From NCBI GenBank assembly GCA_903994635.1, contig CAJEXQ010000004.1, positions 58,721 to 122,720 of the forward strand: DNA of 64,000 nucleotides, in the 5' to 3' direction. Positions 1 to 9,219 of this stretch are shown piece after piece. The translations under genes were made by a program, and so were the position numbers. How positions within the stretch are numbered: the stretch's first letter is position 1; each line of letters opens with the position of its first letter. The notes beneath the pieces were generated by a model, which was given only the letters and a program-made list of their open reading frames with translations, was not told where the DNA came from and ran no database searches. The DNA is from an uncultured Chlorobiaceae bacterium (GTDB lineage Bacteria; Bacteroidota; Chlorobiia; Chlorobiales; Chlorobiaceae).

Positions 1-1
1 A

Positions 2-610
2 ATCGCCAACTCCATGGAGCCGGGCATCTACTCTTCACGCGAATTTATGGTGGAGATGGGCAAATATATTGAGGCAAATAACCTCGACAGGAACTCCATT
101 GTCTACAAAGCCTACGAAAAGGGCGTTCCGATATTCTGTCCAGCATTTTCTGACTGCTCTGCCGGATTTGGTTTGGTACACCATCAGTGGAATAACCCCG
201 ACAAACATGTCTCAATCGATTCGGTCAAGGATTTCCGTGAACTGACCAGAATCAAGATTGAGAACGACAAAACCGGTATTTTCATGATTGGTGGTGGAGT
301 GCCGAAAAACTTTACCCAGGATATTGTTGTCGCCGCAGAAGTGCTTGGCCATGAGAGTGTTTCCATGCACACTTATGCTGTGCAGATTACGGTTGCTGAC
401 GAGCGCGATGGAGCACTTTCCGGTTCGACCCTCAAGGAGGCCAGTTCGTGGGGCAAGGTTGATACCGTTCACGAACAGATGGTCTTTGCCGAAGCTACCA
501 TTGCATTACCTCTCATTGCCGGCTATGCCTATCACAAGCGCAACTGGGAGTGTCGCCAGGCAAAAAACTTCAATGCCATGCTGGGCCAGCCGCAGGTTAT
601 CGGGAAATAA
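2..610 (+). CDS. Deoxyhypusine synthase-like protein, C-terminal part
   Basis: The reading frame is already open at base 2 and runs to TAA at 608-610, so the N-terminus lies outside the window. About 202 residues are visible. The motif GGGVPKNF is typical of the NAD-dependent deoxyhypusine synthase family, and SWGKV carries the lysine that forms the enzyme-substrate imine in that family. Bacteria lack eIF5A, so bacterial members are usually taken to act on polyamines (homospermidine-type synthesis). That role is inference from family knowledge. The 3' end overlaps the convergent rlpA-like gene by 14 bp. The first ATG inside the window (14) is internal and not the start. Confidence 0.85.
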   Translation: MANSMEPGIYSSREFMVEMGKYIEANNLDRNSIVYKAYEKGVPIFCPAFSDCSAGFGLVHHQWNNPDKHVSIDSVKDFRELTRIKIENDKTGIFMIGGGVPKNFTQDIVVAAEVLGHESVSMHTYAVQITVADERDGALSGSTLKEASSWGKVDTVHEQMVFAEATIALPLIAGYAYHKRNWECRQAKNFNAMLGQPQVIGK

Positions 611-1088
611 CTTCAATCCTGACTTTTGCCGTTCCTCTTTCGAAAAATCCCAGTCTTTTTGCCGCATCTGCGCTCAAATCAATAACACGGTCACTGACAA
701 AAGGGCCGCGATCGTTGACCCGGACAACAAGCGAGGCTTGGGTATCGAGGTTGGTCACTTTTACCAGAGAGGGCAGGGGAAGGTATTTGTGTGCGGCACT
801 TGGCCTTGAAGGATCAAACACCTCTCCGTAGGCAGTCAATTGCCCGCTATGCTGGTCGAGAGTCTCCTGGCCATACCATGAGGCCATCCCGGTCTCTTCG
901 TAAGAATACGCCTCCTCGTAGCTCATTGGGATATAAAGCTTGCCGTCAATAACGTAGGGATTGTTCTTGATTTTACCCAACCGGTAGGCCTCTGCAGGCG
1001 AAATCCCCCCGGCGGCACGCCTTGAAGAGGAGCATGCACTGAGGAAAATGGGCATCAACAGGCACAGGGCCAGTATAACCTTACGCAT
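597..1088 (-). CDS. RlpA-family lipoprotein (septal ring lytic transglycosylase-like)
   Basis: This 163-residue protein has a lipoprotein signal with lipobox LSAC around residues 16-19, so it should be anchored in the envelope facing the periplasm. The C-terminal half is a double-psi beta-barrel: GMASWYG opens the domain and NDRGPFVSDRVIDLS carries the conserved Asp region of RlpA. The family cleaves or binds glycan strands lacking stem peptides at septa. No SPOR domain is present, which makes it shorter than E. coli RlpA. A second RlpA-like gene lies at 13454-13924, so the window has two paralogues with different anchoring. Its tail overlaps the end of the convergent deoxyhypusine-synthase-like gene. 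Confidence 0.85.
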   Translation of the reverse strand: MRKVILALCLLMPIFLSACSSSRRAAGGISPAEAYRLGKIKNNPYVIDGKLYIPMSYEEAYSYEETGMASWYGQETLDQHSGQLTAYGEVFDPSRPSAAHKYLPLPSLVKVTNLDTQASLVVRVNDRGPFVSDRVIDLSADAAKRLGFFERGTAKVRIEVISR

Positions 1089-1158
1089 TTTTTATGTATA
1101 GTTCATGGGTTAACAAGTCCCCAAAACATAGCATTTTTACAGAAATTCCCACTATAAC

Positions 1159-2013
1159 GTGTATCTTTCCCGCGAAGCATTGCAAAAGATGTTGGTTGAT
1201 CATGATACGATTAGATTTTTTACAAGAATTATGGATGAACGGCATAACGCACGAGCCCCTTTCGGCATCCTTATCCTTCACGGCTTTTCTGCGACGCTTG
1301 ATAGCGTCAAGGCCTTGTATGCCCCCCTGAAAGAGCTGGGCATCCCGGTTGCCATGCCTCTGCTTGCTGGTCATGGTGCATCGTCACCGGAGGCTCTCAG
1401 GGATTCGGGGTGGGAGGAGTGGCTGAAAGACGCAGACCAGGCGCTGCAAAAGCTCAGCATTGAGGCGGATCAGATTATTGTGATTGGTCACAGTATGGGG
1501 GCTCTTCTCTCCCTGAACCTCGCAGTCAGGTATCAGGGCAAAGTTGATTCACTGGTGCTTGCAGCTCCGGCCATCAAGCTTGTCTCCCTGTTTGCTCCGG
1601 GTCGTCCCCTCCATTTTGCAGCAAAGCTTGTCAGCAAGATTATCAGGAATTGGGAGCTAAAGTCCCTCTTTTTCGCTCCGCAATGCGCCAGTTGTGTTCC
1701 GCATTACTCCTGGGTGCCAACAGCGGCAATCATCTCTTTTTTTGAGCTGATCAAGCAGACTCTGCCAATACTCAGTCGTGTCAAGGCACCTGTTTTTGTG
1801 CTGCAATGCCGAAGGGAATCTACTGTTCTTCCCGAAAGTGCAACCATACTCTGCAACAAAATTGGGACAGAACCTTCCTTAAAGTCCATTTTGTGGCTGG
1901 AACGTTCAGGACACCAGATCTTTTGTGATGCCGACCGTGAAACAGCAGTGCAGGCGATTACTGACTATGTTGACGGAAGGATACATCGAAACGGAGCATT
2001 TTTCCACAGTTAG
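1159..2013 (+). CDS. Alpha/beta hydrolase (monoacylglycerol lipase/carboxylesterase-like)
   Basis: This 284-residue soluble hydrolase has HGF near residue 41 for the oxyanion hole, the nucleophile elbow GHSMG with Ser112, and a late His in SGHQIF, giving an esterase/lipase fold. The usual acidic residue sits in a loop shaped GxxDxxVP. Here the loop reads CRRESTVLP, so Asp appears replaced by Glu or shifted. The frame begins with GTG at 1159; ATG codons at 1189 and 1231 are alternative starts and no strong ribosome site decides between them. It is divergent from the rlpA-like gene with only 70 bp between. The substrate cannot be told from sequence. Confidence 0.8.
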   Translation: MYLSREALQKMLVDHDTIRFFTRIMDERHNARAPFGILILHGFSATLDSVKALYAPLKELGIPVAMPLLAGHGASSPEALRDSGWEEWLKDADQALQKLSIEADQIIVIGHSMGALLSLNLAVRYQGKVDSLVLAAPAIKLVSLFAPGRPLHFAAKLVSKIIRNWELKSLFFAPQCASCVPHYSWVPTAAIISFFELIKQTLPILSRVKAPVFVLQCRRESTVLPESATILCNKIGTEPSLKSILWLERSGHQIFCDADRETAVQAITDYVDGRIHRNGAFFHS

Positions 2014-2157
2014 GGCTGAAGTCTCGTCCGTCGGGGCAGTCGCATTTGTTTCATGAAAAAGGGCGATTGTGATTTTTTTTTTGGAAGTAAAAAAACGGTT
2101 CGGTACATTGCGTCCGGTACGAGGTACCCTGTTCTTTTCCATTGAATCAACCACTGT

Positions 2158-2823
2158 ATGAACACCATACTCTTGTATTCCTCTGTTACGAAAAAAGTAC
2201 TAATGGCCCTTGCTGGCCTTTTTCTGGTCACCTTTTTGAGCGTACATCTCGGTATCAACCTGATGTTGCTTAAAAATGATGGGGGACGCGCATTCACTGA
2301 AGCGGCTACCTTCATGGGCACTAACCCGGTCATCAAAGTGTTTGAAATTGTACTCTTTGGCGGGTTTTTGCTCCATATTATTTTCGGTTTGATGGTTTCC
2401 GTTCAGAACAAAGCCGCACGTCCCGCTCCTTATGCGTGCAGCAACAGTTCAGACACTTCCCTCTTTTCCAAATACATGTTTCATACCGGCATCATCCTCT
2501 TCATCTTCCTTGTACTCCACTTCTTTGATTTCTACTTTATCAAAGTGGGACTTGTGGCACCACCTCAGGGTATAGCAATACACGACTTCTACCAACGATC
2601 CCTGCTTCTTTTTTCGACTCCCTGGTATTCACTTCTGTACATTGTCAGCTTTATTGTGCTCGGGATTCACCTGAACCATGCCATTCAGTCAGCATTTCAG
2701 ACTCTTGGCTGGAACCACAGCAAGTATATGGACGCAGTAAAGGTCACAGGTTCAACCTTTTCAGTTGCTATTGCTGTTGGGTTCAGCTTGGTGCCGATCT
2801 ACATCTTGCTCTTTCTGAAATAA
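2158..2823 (+). CDS. sdhC: Succinate dehydrogenase/fumarate reductase cytochrome b subunit
   Basis: This 221-residue integral membrane protein has about five hydrophobic segments and several His residues within or beside them (30, 73, 109, 121, 171, 174) that can ligate two b haems. This matches the b558-type single-subunit anchor family found in Bacteroidota, Chlorobiota and epsilon-proteobacteria. It anchors the flavoprotein and iron-sulfur subunits and exchanges electrons with menaquinone. It is the first gene of a three-gene set with sdhA 21 bp downstream. In green sulfur bacteria the complex serves the reductive TCA cycle as fumarate reductase, so the working direction may be reductive; this is family knowledge, not visible here. 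Confidence 0.92.
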   Translation: MNTILLYSSVTKKVLMALAGLFLVTFLSVHLGINLMLLKNDGGRAFTEAATFMGTNPVIKVFEIVLFGGFLLHIIFGLMVSVQNKAARPAPYACSNSSDTSLFSKYMFHTGIILFIFLVLHFFDFYFIKVGLVAPPQGIAIHDFYQRSLLLFSTPWYSLLYIVSFIVLGIHLNHAIQSAFQTLGWNHSKYMDAVKVTGSTFSVAIAVGFSLVPIYILLFLK

Positions 2824-2844
2824 GCGAAAACAATACTCACTGCA

Positions 2845-4785
2845 ATGACACGCCTCAACGCCGGAATCCCTGAAGGGCCGTTGGCTGGAAAATGGACTGC
2901 ATACAAATCGGGCTGCAAGCTTGTAAACCCCAGCAATAAACGCAAACTTGACATTATTGTCATAGGCACCGGCCTTGCGGGAGCCTCGGCTGCTGCATCG
3001 CTCGGGGAACTTGGCTACAAAGTCAAGGTCTTCTGCTACCAGGATACTCCCCGCCGGGCCCACAGCATTGCTGCACAGGGGGGAATCAATGCCGCCAAAA
3101 ACTATCCAAACGACGGTGACAGCGCCTACCGGCTCTTTTACGACACCATCAAAGGTGGCGATTACAGGGCACGGGAAGCCAACGTCTACCGGCTTGCTGA
3201 AGTGAGCAACCAGATTATTGACCTCTGCGTCGCGCAGGGAGTTCCTTTCGCCCGCGACTATGGGGGGCTGTTGGCCAATCGCTCCTTCGGAGGCGCACAG
3301 GTCTCAAGAACCTTTTATGCGAGAGGTCAGACCGGTCAGCAACTGCTGCTCGGTGCATACAGTGCCCTGAGCCGCCAGATTGCTGCCGGCAATGTTACCT
3401 TGTTCAATCGCCGTGATGTCCTTGATACGGTACTGGTTGATGGAAAAGCTCGCGGGATTATTGCACGGAACCTTGTTACCGGAGAGATAGAGCGCCATGC
3501 AGCCCATGCGGTGGTGCTTGCCAATGGCGGCTATGGCAATGTTTTTTTTCTCTCAACCAACGCGATGGGTTCCAACGTAACGCCAGCATGGAGTGCCTAC
3601 AAGAAAGGGGCGATGTTTGCCAACCCCTCCTTTACCCAGATTCATCCGACCTGCATTCCGGTGCATGGCGACGCGCAGTCAAAGCTTACCCTGATGAGCG
3701 AAAGTCTTCGAAACGACGGCAGGATATGGGTTCCCGCCAGGAAAAAGGATGTCGAGAAACTGAGAGCCCAGTCGATCAAGCCTTCTGACATTCCTGAGGG
3801 AGACCGCGATTACTATCTCGAACGTCGCTACCCGGCCTTTGGTAACCTTGTGCCGAGAGATGTGGCCTCCAGGGCAGCCAAAGAGCGTTGCGATGCAGGT
3901 TTCGGTGTTGGCAGAACCGGGGTTGCCGTTTATCTTGACTTTGCCGATGCCATCAAGCGCAAGGGTCACGATACTATAGATGCCCTTTACGGCAACCTTT
4001 TTCAGATGTACGAGCAGATTGTGGCCGAGAGCCCTTATGAGACACCGATGATGATCTATCCTGCAGTACACTATACCATGGGAGGCCTCTGGGTCGATTA
4101 CAACCTGATGACTACTATTCCTGGTCTCTATGCCATTGGAGAGTGCAACTTTTCCGACCATGGGGCAAACCGCCTTGGCGCTTCGGCGCTTATGCAGGGC
4201 CTGGCCGATGGCTATTTCGTTCTCCCCTATACCATTGGCAACTACCTGGCCGCAGAAATCCATACACCCCGCTTCGATACAGCTGCTCCCGAATTTACCG
4301 TTGCGGCCGAAGCCGTCAGCGACCGCCTGAATCAGATGAAAAACAGTGGAGGGAAAGAGTCTGTCGATCATTTTCATCGCCGTCTCGGAAAAATAATGTG
4401 GGAGTATTGCGGGATGGCACGAAACGACGCGGGTCTTACCGAAGCACTTTATCTTATTACTGAGCTGCGACACGAATATTCACGGGGGGTACGGATTCCC
4501 GGAGCTCTGGATGAATACAATCCTGAACTTGAGAAAGCGTGCAGGGTTGCTGATTTTATTGAGCTCGGGGAGCTTATGGTGCGTGATGCCCAGCAGCGAA
4601 AAGAGTCGTGCGGTGGACACTTCAGGGAAGAGTATCAAACCAGCGAAGGTGAAGCGTTACGCAATGATGAAAAGTTTGCTTTTGTGGCGGGATGGGAATA
4701 CAGGGGGCGTGAGGTTGCGGCTGGGCTCCACCGTGAGGAACTTCAATTTAACGAGATCAAGCTCTCCCAGCGGAGCTACAAATAG
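2845..4785 (+). CDS. sdhA: Succinate dehydrogenase/fumarate reductase flavoprotein subunit
   Basis: This 646-residue catalytic subunit interconverts succinate and fumarate. The Rossmann motif [10 protein letters not shown] starts at residue 41. The segment [14 protein letters not shown] at 71-84 contains the His that binds FAD covalently in this family. The central HPTCIPVHG and the late [10 protein letters not shown] and [17 protein letters not shown] segments are the dicarboxylate site and C-terminal FAD-binding part. The length fits the Bacteroidota/Chlorobiota type, which is longer than E. coli SdhA. The gene lies between sdhC and sdhB and ends 8 bp before sdhB, so the three are almost certainly co-transcribed. 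Confidence 0.95.
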   Translation: MTRLNAGIPEGPLAGKWTAYKSGCKLVNPSNKRKLDIIVIGTGLAGASAAASLGELGYKVKVFCYQDTPRRAHSIAAQGGINAAKNYPNDGDSAYRLFYDTIKGGDYRAREANVYRLAEVSNQIIDLCVAQGVPFARDYGGLLANRSFGGAQVSRTFYARGQTGQQLLLGAYSALSRQIAAGNVTLFNRRDVLDTVLVDGKARGIIARNLVTGEIERHAAHAVVLANGGYGNVFFLSTNAMGSNVTPAWSAYKKGAMFANPSFTQIHPTCIPVHGDAQSKLTLMSESLRNDGRIWVPARKKDVEKLRAQSIKPSDIPEGDRDYYLERRYPAFGNLVPRDVASRAAKERCDAGFGVGRTGVAVYLDFADAIKRKGHDTIDALYGNLFQMYEQIVAESPYETPMMIYPAVHYTMGGLWVDYNLMTTIPGLYAIGECNFSDHGANRLGASALMQGLADGYFVLPYTIGNYLAAEIHTPRFDTAAPEFTVAAEAVSDRLNQMKNSGGKESVDHFHRRLGKIMWEYCGMARNDAGLTEALYLITELRHEYSRGVRIPGALDEYNPELEKACRVADFIELGELMVRDAQQRKESCGGHFREEYQTSEGEALRNDEKFAFVAGWEYRGREVAAGLHREELQFNEIKLSQRSYK

Positions 4786-4793
4786 CTGTTATC

Positions 4794-5567
4794 ATGAAAT
4801 TTACGCTGAAAATTTGGCGGCAGAAAAACGTTACGGAGAAAGGAGAGATGGTCTCCTACGATGTTTCAGACATCTCGCCCGACAGCTCTTTTTTCGAAAT
4901 GCTCGATACCCTGAATCAGCAGCTTATCATGACTGGCGGCGACCCGGTCTCCTTTGATCACGACTGCCGGGAGGGTATTTGCGGTACATGCAGTCTCTAT
5001 ATCAACGGACGTCCACATGGCCCGGTCAAGGGTGTCACCACCTGCCAGCTCCATATGCGCTCATTTACTTCAGGCTCTACCATCCAGATCGAACCCTGGC
5101 GGGCAAAGGCCTTTCCTGTCATCAGTGATCTTATTGTTGATCGGAGCGCCTTCGACAGCATCATACAGGCGGGCGGGTATGTATCGGTCAATACTGGCGG
5201 TGTGCCGGATGCCAATACCATTCCGGTGCCGAAAGAGAGATCTGACGCTGCTTTTGATGCCGCGAGCTGTATCGGATGCGGTGCTTGCGTGGCAGCATGT
5301 TCCAACGCCGCAGCCATGCTCTTTATCGGCGCTAAAGTTTCACATCTCTCCCAGCTTCCACAGGGAAAGGTAGAGGCGACCAAACGGGTACTGAAGATGG
5401 TGGCTCGAATGGATGAACTTGGTTTTGGCAACTGCAGCAACACGTATGCCTGTGAAGCCGAATGCCCCAAAGGAATCTCAGTAGCAAATATTGCCCGAAT
5501 GAACAGGGGGTTTATTGGAGCAAAACTTTTTTCGGAAAAAGAAAAAATTATCAAGGAATCACTGTAA
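4794..5567 (+). CDS. sdhB: Succinate dehydrogenase/fumarate reductase iron-sulfur subunit
   Basis: This 257-residue electron-transfer subunit has an N-terminal plant-type ferredoxin domain carrying a [2Fe-2S] site, CREGICGTC at 58-66 with a further Cys at 84. The C-terminal domain has [11 protein letters not shown] (159-169) plus Cys214, Cys220 and Cys224 in [12 protein letters not shown] for the [4Fe-4S] and [3Fe-4S] clusters. It passes electrons between the flavin in SdhA and the haems in SdhC. It is the last gene of sdhCAB. No clear terminator was seen in the 165 bp before csmB, where a new transcript is expected. Confidence 0.95.
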   Translation: MKFTLKIWRQKNVTEKGEMVSYDVSDISPDSSFFEMLDTLNQQLIMTGGDPVSFDHDCREGICGTCSLYINGRPHGPVKGVTTCQLHMRSFTSGSTIQIEPWRAKAFPVISDLIVDRSAFDSIIQAGGYVSVNTGGVPDANTIPVPKERSDAAFDAASCIGCGACVAACSNAAAMLFIGAKVSHLSQLPQGKVEATKRVLKMVARMDELGFGNCSNTYACEAECPKGISVANIARMNRGFIGAKLFSEKEKIIKESL

Positions 5568-5732
5568 AAGAGCGCAGGAGATGATTTCTTGCGGGCAAAA
5601 AGGGTTCTACACTTATTTTTCTATTTGCTCTACAGTTGAAAATGTTTTAAATTGCTAAAAATCTGGGATGTATCCCGTGGAGCGATGATTAAAACAGTTA
5701 TTTTTTCTTCATAACCAAAAAATAAAAAAACC

Positions 5733-5957
5733 ATGTCAAACGGAACAAATGATCTATCGGGCGCAGTAAGCACTTTTATTGATACTCTCGGAAAACTTGC
5801 CCAGCAGCAGGTTGAGATTCAAAGCAACGGGCTCAAGGCGGCAGCTCAGCTTGTTGAGCCTCTTGGCAAGACAGCTACAGATCTTGTTGGCAACGTGTTC
5901 GGTGCAGTCAATCAGGTGCTGCAGGGTATCTCCTCTGCAATTGCGCCAAAGAAGTAG
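5733..5957 (+). CDS. csmB: Chlorosome envelope protein B (CsmB/CsmF family)
   Basis: This 74-residue amphipathic protein begins MSNGTNDLSGAVSTFIDTLG and ends SSAIAPKK, the pattern I associate with CsmB of green sulfur bacteria. CsmF is the close paralogue and cannot be fully excluded. It sits in the lipid monolayer of the chlorosome, the light-harvesting organelle of Chlorobiaceae. No Shine-Dalgarno sequence precedes the ATG; the leader is A-rich (aaaaaataaaaaaacc). A short inverted repeat GGGAT-GT-ATCCC lies at 5665-5676. A strong hairpin terminator follows, so it is probably a single-gene transcript. This gene is the best taxonomic marker in the window. Confidence 0.82.
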   Translation: MSNGTNDLSGAVSTFIDTLGKLAQQQVEIQSNGLKAAAQLVEPLGKTATDLVGNVFGAVNQVLQGISSAIAPKK

Positions 5958-5973
5958 GTGTTGAGTTTTTTTT

Positions 5974-6018
5974 AAAAAAAGCACCTTGTGCGTTTATCGC
6001 AGTGGGTGCTTTTTTTTT
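5974..6018 (+). terminator. Rho-independent terminator after csmB
   Basis: The A-run plus AGCACC is complementary to GGTGCT followed by nine T residues, with an 18-20 nt loop. It starts 17 bp after the csmB stop codon. Confidence 0.8.
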
Positions 6019-6091
6019 GCTCCTTTACTTCCTTACTCCCTGACTTTCCGCCATTGCCTCCGTTGAAACGACACCGACAGGACGTTGCTGT

Positions 6092-7096
6092 ATGACCATC
6101 CAGAAGAATATTACCACACTCTATACCTTCACTTGCAGCAAGCCACTTTCCATCACAAAAATACAGGGCGATGCTTCAAGTCGTCAATATTTCAGAGTTA
6201 CAGGAACGAATGGTCACTCTGTTGCCTGTTATGACCCCTCCTTTGAAGCAACAACGGCTGGAAGCTACCCCTTTCTTGTGGTACACGAGCTCCTGTCGCG
6301 CCATGCCATTTCCATTCCAGCAATTCAGGCCATAGACGCAGAGAAAGGGCTCCTGCTTCTTGAGGATTGCGGAGATCTTTTGCTGCAAAATCTTTTCGGA
6401 TCGACAGCAGAGCATACTCTTCCTGGCCGTTATCGCGAAATTATAGATCTTCTCGTACAACTCCAGGCCATTGGCGGGGACAAGAAGAGCGTTCCGTTCA
6501 GCCTCAGTTTTGACCGCGAAAAGCTCATGCTGGAGTTTGACTTCTTTATTGAGCATGCTCTATGCGGTTACTTTGCAGAGGTTTTCCCCCCCAATTCAAT
6601 TGGTGCTTTACGCCATGAATTTGAAACCATTGCAGAACTCCTTGTCAAGCCCCGCCACTTTGTGCTGAACCATCGCGATTTTCACAGCCGCAATATTCTC
6701 ATTCACCACAATAAACCGGTGATTATTGACTTTCAGGATGCCCGCATGGGTTTGCCACAATATGATGCTGTCTCCCTGATCAAGGATTCTTATGTCAAGC
6801 TCGACAACTCGTTAATCGAAGAGCTGAAGGCATATCACTACAACGCTCTGTGCACTCACAAACTGAGCGCCATGAGTTTCGACGAATACCTCTTCTATTT
6901 TGATGTTATGGCCTTTCAACGCAATATCAAGGCGACAGGGACCTTCTGTTACCAGACAAGAGTCAAGAAAAGCTGCGCCTTTGAGCACTCAATAGCCCCG
7001 ACGCTGGCCTACATCCCTGAGTATATCAGTGCAAGAAGCGAACTGAAAGCTGCCGGGAAGATTCTGCAACCTCTTCTGGATGGAGTGCTCTCATGA
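6092..7096 (+). CDS. AmgK-like sugar kinase (aminoglycoside phosphotransferase fold)
   Basis: This 334-residue kinase-like protein of the APH fold has the catalytic loop HRDFHSRN at 194-201 and the metal-binding segment DFQDA at 213-217. AmgK phosphorylates the anomeric carbon of MurNAc or GlcNAc during cell-wall recycling, and members of this family sit beside MurU. Here the next gene, overlapping by 4 bp (ATGA), is a MurU-like nucleotidyltransferase, and the third is a NamZ muramidase. That context makes a MurNAc/GlcNAc 1-kinase more likely than antibiotic resistance. Specificity is inferred from context, not from residues. Confidence 0.8.
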   Translation: MTIQKNITTLYTFTCSKPLSITKIQGDASSRQYFRVTGTNGHSVACYDPSFEATTAGSYPFLVVHELLSRHAISIPAIQAIDAEKGLLLLEDCGDLLLQNLFGSTAEHTLPGRYREIIDLLVQLQAIGGDKKSVPFSLSFDREKLMLEFDFFIEHALCGYFAEVFPPNSIGALRHEFETIAELLVKPRHFVLNHRDFHSRNILIHHNKPVIIDFQDARMGLPQYDAVSLIKDSYVKLDNSLIEELKAYHYNALCTHKLSAMSFDEYLFYFDVMAFQRNIKATGTFCYQTRVKKSCAFEHSIAPTLAYIPEYISARSELKAAGKILQPLLDGVLS

Positions 7097-8043
7097 AAGC
7101 ATTCATCCTTGCCGCAGGCCTCGGCACCCGTCTGCGCCCCCTGACCGACCATATTCCGAAACCGCTGATTCCGGTTCTTAACGTACCCGCACTGTTCTAC
7201 ACTTTTTTTTTATTGAGACAGGCCGGAATCAGGGAGATTATCTGCAACATCCATCATCATGCAGCGTTGGTCAGAAATGTTATCGAATCAGGCAATTTTT
7301 CGGGGTTGAAGATCACCTTTTCAGAAGAGCCAATAATTCTTGGGACAGGAGGCGGTCTGAAAAAATGTGAAAAGCTTCTCGGAGATGACGATTTTATTTT
7401 GGTCAACAGCGATATTATTACTGATATCGATTTCACAGCACTGGTGAGGCATCACCGGGATGCTGGCCGATCAGGAACCCTGGCACTCTATGAAACCGTC
7501 GAGGCAGAATCCATCGGTTATGTTGGAGTGGAAGCCGGTCTGGTGAAAGATTTTCGAAACCGGAGAAATACAGGGCTAGTTTCATCGCTTATCTATACCG
7601 GCATCTCTGTACTCACTCCGGAGATTTTCCGGTACATGAAAGAAGAGTATTCAAGTATTGTCGATACCGGATTTACCGGGCTCATCGATAACGGGGGGAT
7701 CAGTTTCTACCAGCACAGGGGGTTGTGGAAGGATATCGGCACCATGCAGAGTTACTGGAAGGCAAATCTTGATACAACAGGAGCCATTCGTAATCTGGCA
7801 GAACCAATGAAGCTGGCGACAGGTCTCTATCCTCATGCAGTATCACCGGAAGCCTTTGTCAGTCCTGACGCACTTGTTTTCGGTTCCGTTATCGGAAGAG
7901 GGTGCCGCATTGGAGCCGAATGCACTATCAGGAACTCTGTTCTGCTCCCGGGAGTAGAGGTCAAGCCAGGAAGCACCATTATCAATTCAATTGTCGCCCC
8001 ACACTCTACAACAGTCATGGTGCAGAAGGAGGATACCTTATGA
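7093..8043 (+). CDS. MurU-like sugar-1-phosphate nucleotidyltransferase
   Basis: The N-terminus AAGLGTRLRPLTDHIPKP is the NTP-transferase signature. The 316-residue protein carries an extra C-terminal stretch from about residue 250 with hexapeptide-like repeats (VSPDALVFGSVIG, then GCRIGAECTIRNSVLLPG), suggesting a small left-handed beta-helix that Pseudomonas MurU lacks. Placed between an AmgK-like kinase and NamZ, it most likely makes UDP-MurNAc from MurNAc-1-phosphate, bypassing fosfomycin-sensitive MurA. A mannose-1-phosphate guanylyltransferase is the main alternative from sequence alone. It overlaps both neighbours by 4 bp, indicating translational coupling. Confidence 0.77.
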   Translation: MKAFILAAGLGTRLRPLTDHIPKPLIPVLNVPALFYTFFLLRQAGIREIICNIHHHAALVRNVIESGNFSGLKITFSEEPIILGTGGGLKKCEKLLGDDDFILVNSDIITDIDFTALVRHHRDAGRSGTLALYETVEAESIGYVGVEAGLVKDFRNRRNTGLVSSLIYTGISVLTPEIFRYMKEEYSSIVDTGFTGLIDNGGISFYQHRGLWKDIGTMQSYWKANLDTTGAIRNLAEPMKLATGLYPHAVSPEAFVSPDALVFGSVIGRGCRIGAECTIRNSVLLPGVEVKPGSTIINSIVAPHSTTVMVQKEDTL

Positions 8044-9203
8044 TAGCAACAGGGCTCGACATGCTGCTCCGTAATACGGATCGCATTCTGAACAGAAACA
8101 TCGGGCTGATTGTCAATCAAACCTCAGTCACTCCTGATCTGCAATACTCATGGAATGTGCTGCAAGAGAGAGGGGTTCATATCAAAAGGATTTTTTCTCC
8201 CGAGCACGGGCTCTATGCCACAGAGCAGGATCAGATCGCTGCTACCTGGCAGCCGGAGTTGGGTTGTGAAGTAGTTAGCCTCTACGGCGACTCCGCAGAG
8301 ACACTCATTCCCGACAGAGCGCTGCTTGATAACCTCGATCTTGTCATTTTTGACATTCAGGATGTCGGCTCCCGGTACTACACCTATCTCAACACGCTGG
8401 CCCTCTTTATGGACGCGGTTTCGGGAATGGATATTGAGATCATGGTGCTCGACCGCCCGAATCCTCTGGGTGGGAGTATTGTTGAAGGGCCCCTGCTCGA
8501 CCCGGGATTCGGCTCGTTTGTCGGCGTTTTCCCTGTACCGGTACGGCACGCCTTGACAGCAGGAGAGCTTGCGCTCTATTATCGTGACGTTAAAAAACTT
8601 GACCTCAAGCTCACTGTTATTTCCATGGAAGGTTGGTGTCGATCGATGCTGTTCCCTGAAACGGGCCTTCACTGGATTCCTCCCTCCCCGAACATGCCGA
8701 CCATTGCCACTGCCGAGGTTTATCCCGGTATGTGCCTTTTTGAGGGGCTCAACATCTCGGAAGGAAGAGGCTCAACCACCCCGTTCCAGCTTTTCGGAGC
8801 ACCCTTCATAGAGCCGTTCACCCTTGCCAAACATTGCGCCGGGTATGGGCTCGAAGGGGTTCTCTTCCGTCCGCTCTGGTTCAAACCGACCTTTCACAAG
8901 TTTTGCGGAGAGGTTATCGGCGGCATCTGGCTGCAGGTGACTGACCATGCACGATTCAGATCATTTGCCACGGGGGTGGCCATGACGGCGGCTCTCCATG
9001 AACTCTACCCCGGGCAGGTGCATTTTTTGCGTGGAGTTTACGAATTCAACGGTACCACTCCAGCTTTTGATTTGCTGGCAGGAAACAGCAAGATCCGCAC
9101 CGAAATACTGAACGGTGTGGAGGTAAACACCATTTTTGCCTCCTGGCAGCACGACGAAGCTGCTTTTTGCGCCATCAAGCAGGATTTTCATCTTTACAAG
9201 TAA
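8040..9203 (+). CDS. Exo-beta-N-acetylmuramidase NamZ-like (DUF1343)
   Basis: This 387-residue protein has the DUF1343 hallmarks SPEHGLYA, FDIQDVGSRYYTYLN and LDRPNPLGGSIVEGP. Characterised members (NamZ of Bacillus and Tannerella) release MurNAc from the non-reducing end of peptidoglycan fragments. I chose ATG at 8040 because it overlaps the murU-like stop as ATGA and gives the family N-terminus; the frame is open further upstream. No signal peptide is visible, unlike secreted NamZ proteins, so it may act in the cytoplasm on imported disaccharides. The product MurNAc would be the substrate of the AmgK-like kinase two genes upstream. Confidence 0.83.
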   Translation: MIATGLDMLLRNTDRILNRNIGLIVNQTSVTPDLQYSWNVLQERGVHIKRIFSPEHGLYATEQDQIAATWQPELGCEVVSLYGDSAETLIPDRALLDNLDLVIFDIQDVGSRYYTYLNTLALFMDAVSGMDIEIMVLDRPNPLGGSIVEGPLLDPGFGSFVGVFPVPVRHALTAGELALYYRDVKKLDLKLTVISMEGWCRSMLFPETGLHWIPPSPNMPTIATAEVYPGMCLFEGLNISEGRGSTTPFQLFGAPFIEPFTLAKHCAGYGLEGVLFRPLWFKPTFHKFCGEVIGGIWLQVTDHARFRSFATGVAMTAALHELYPGQVHFLRGVYEFNGTTPAFDLLAGNSKIRTEILNGVEVNTIFASWQHDEAAFCAIKQDFHLYK

Positions 9204-9219
9204 CAAACCAATATCTCCC

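Noticed and set aside
3679..4473. 264-codon open frame antisense to sdhA
   Set aside because: It lies wholly within the well-supported sdhA frame and has no recognisable domain.
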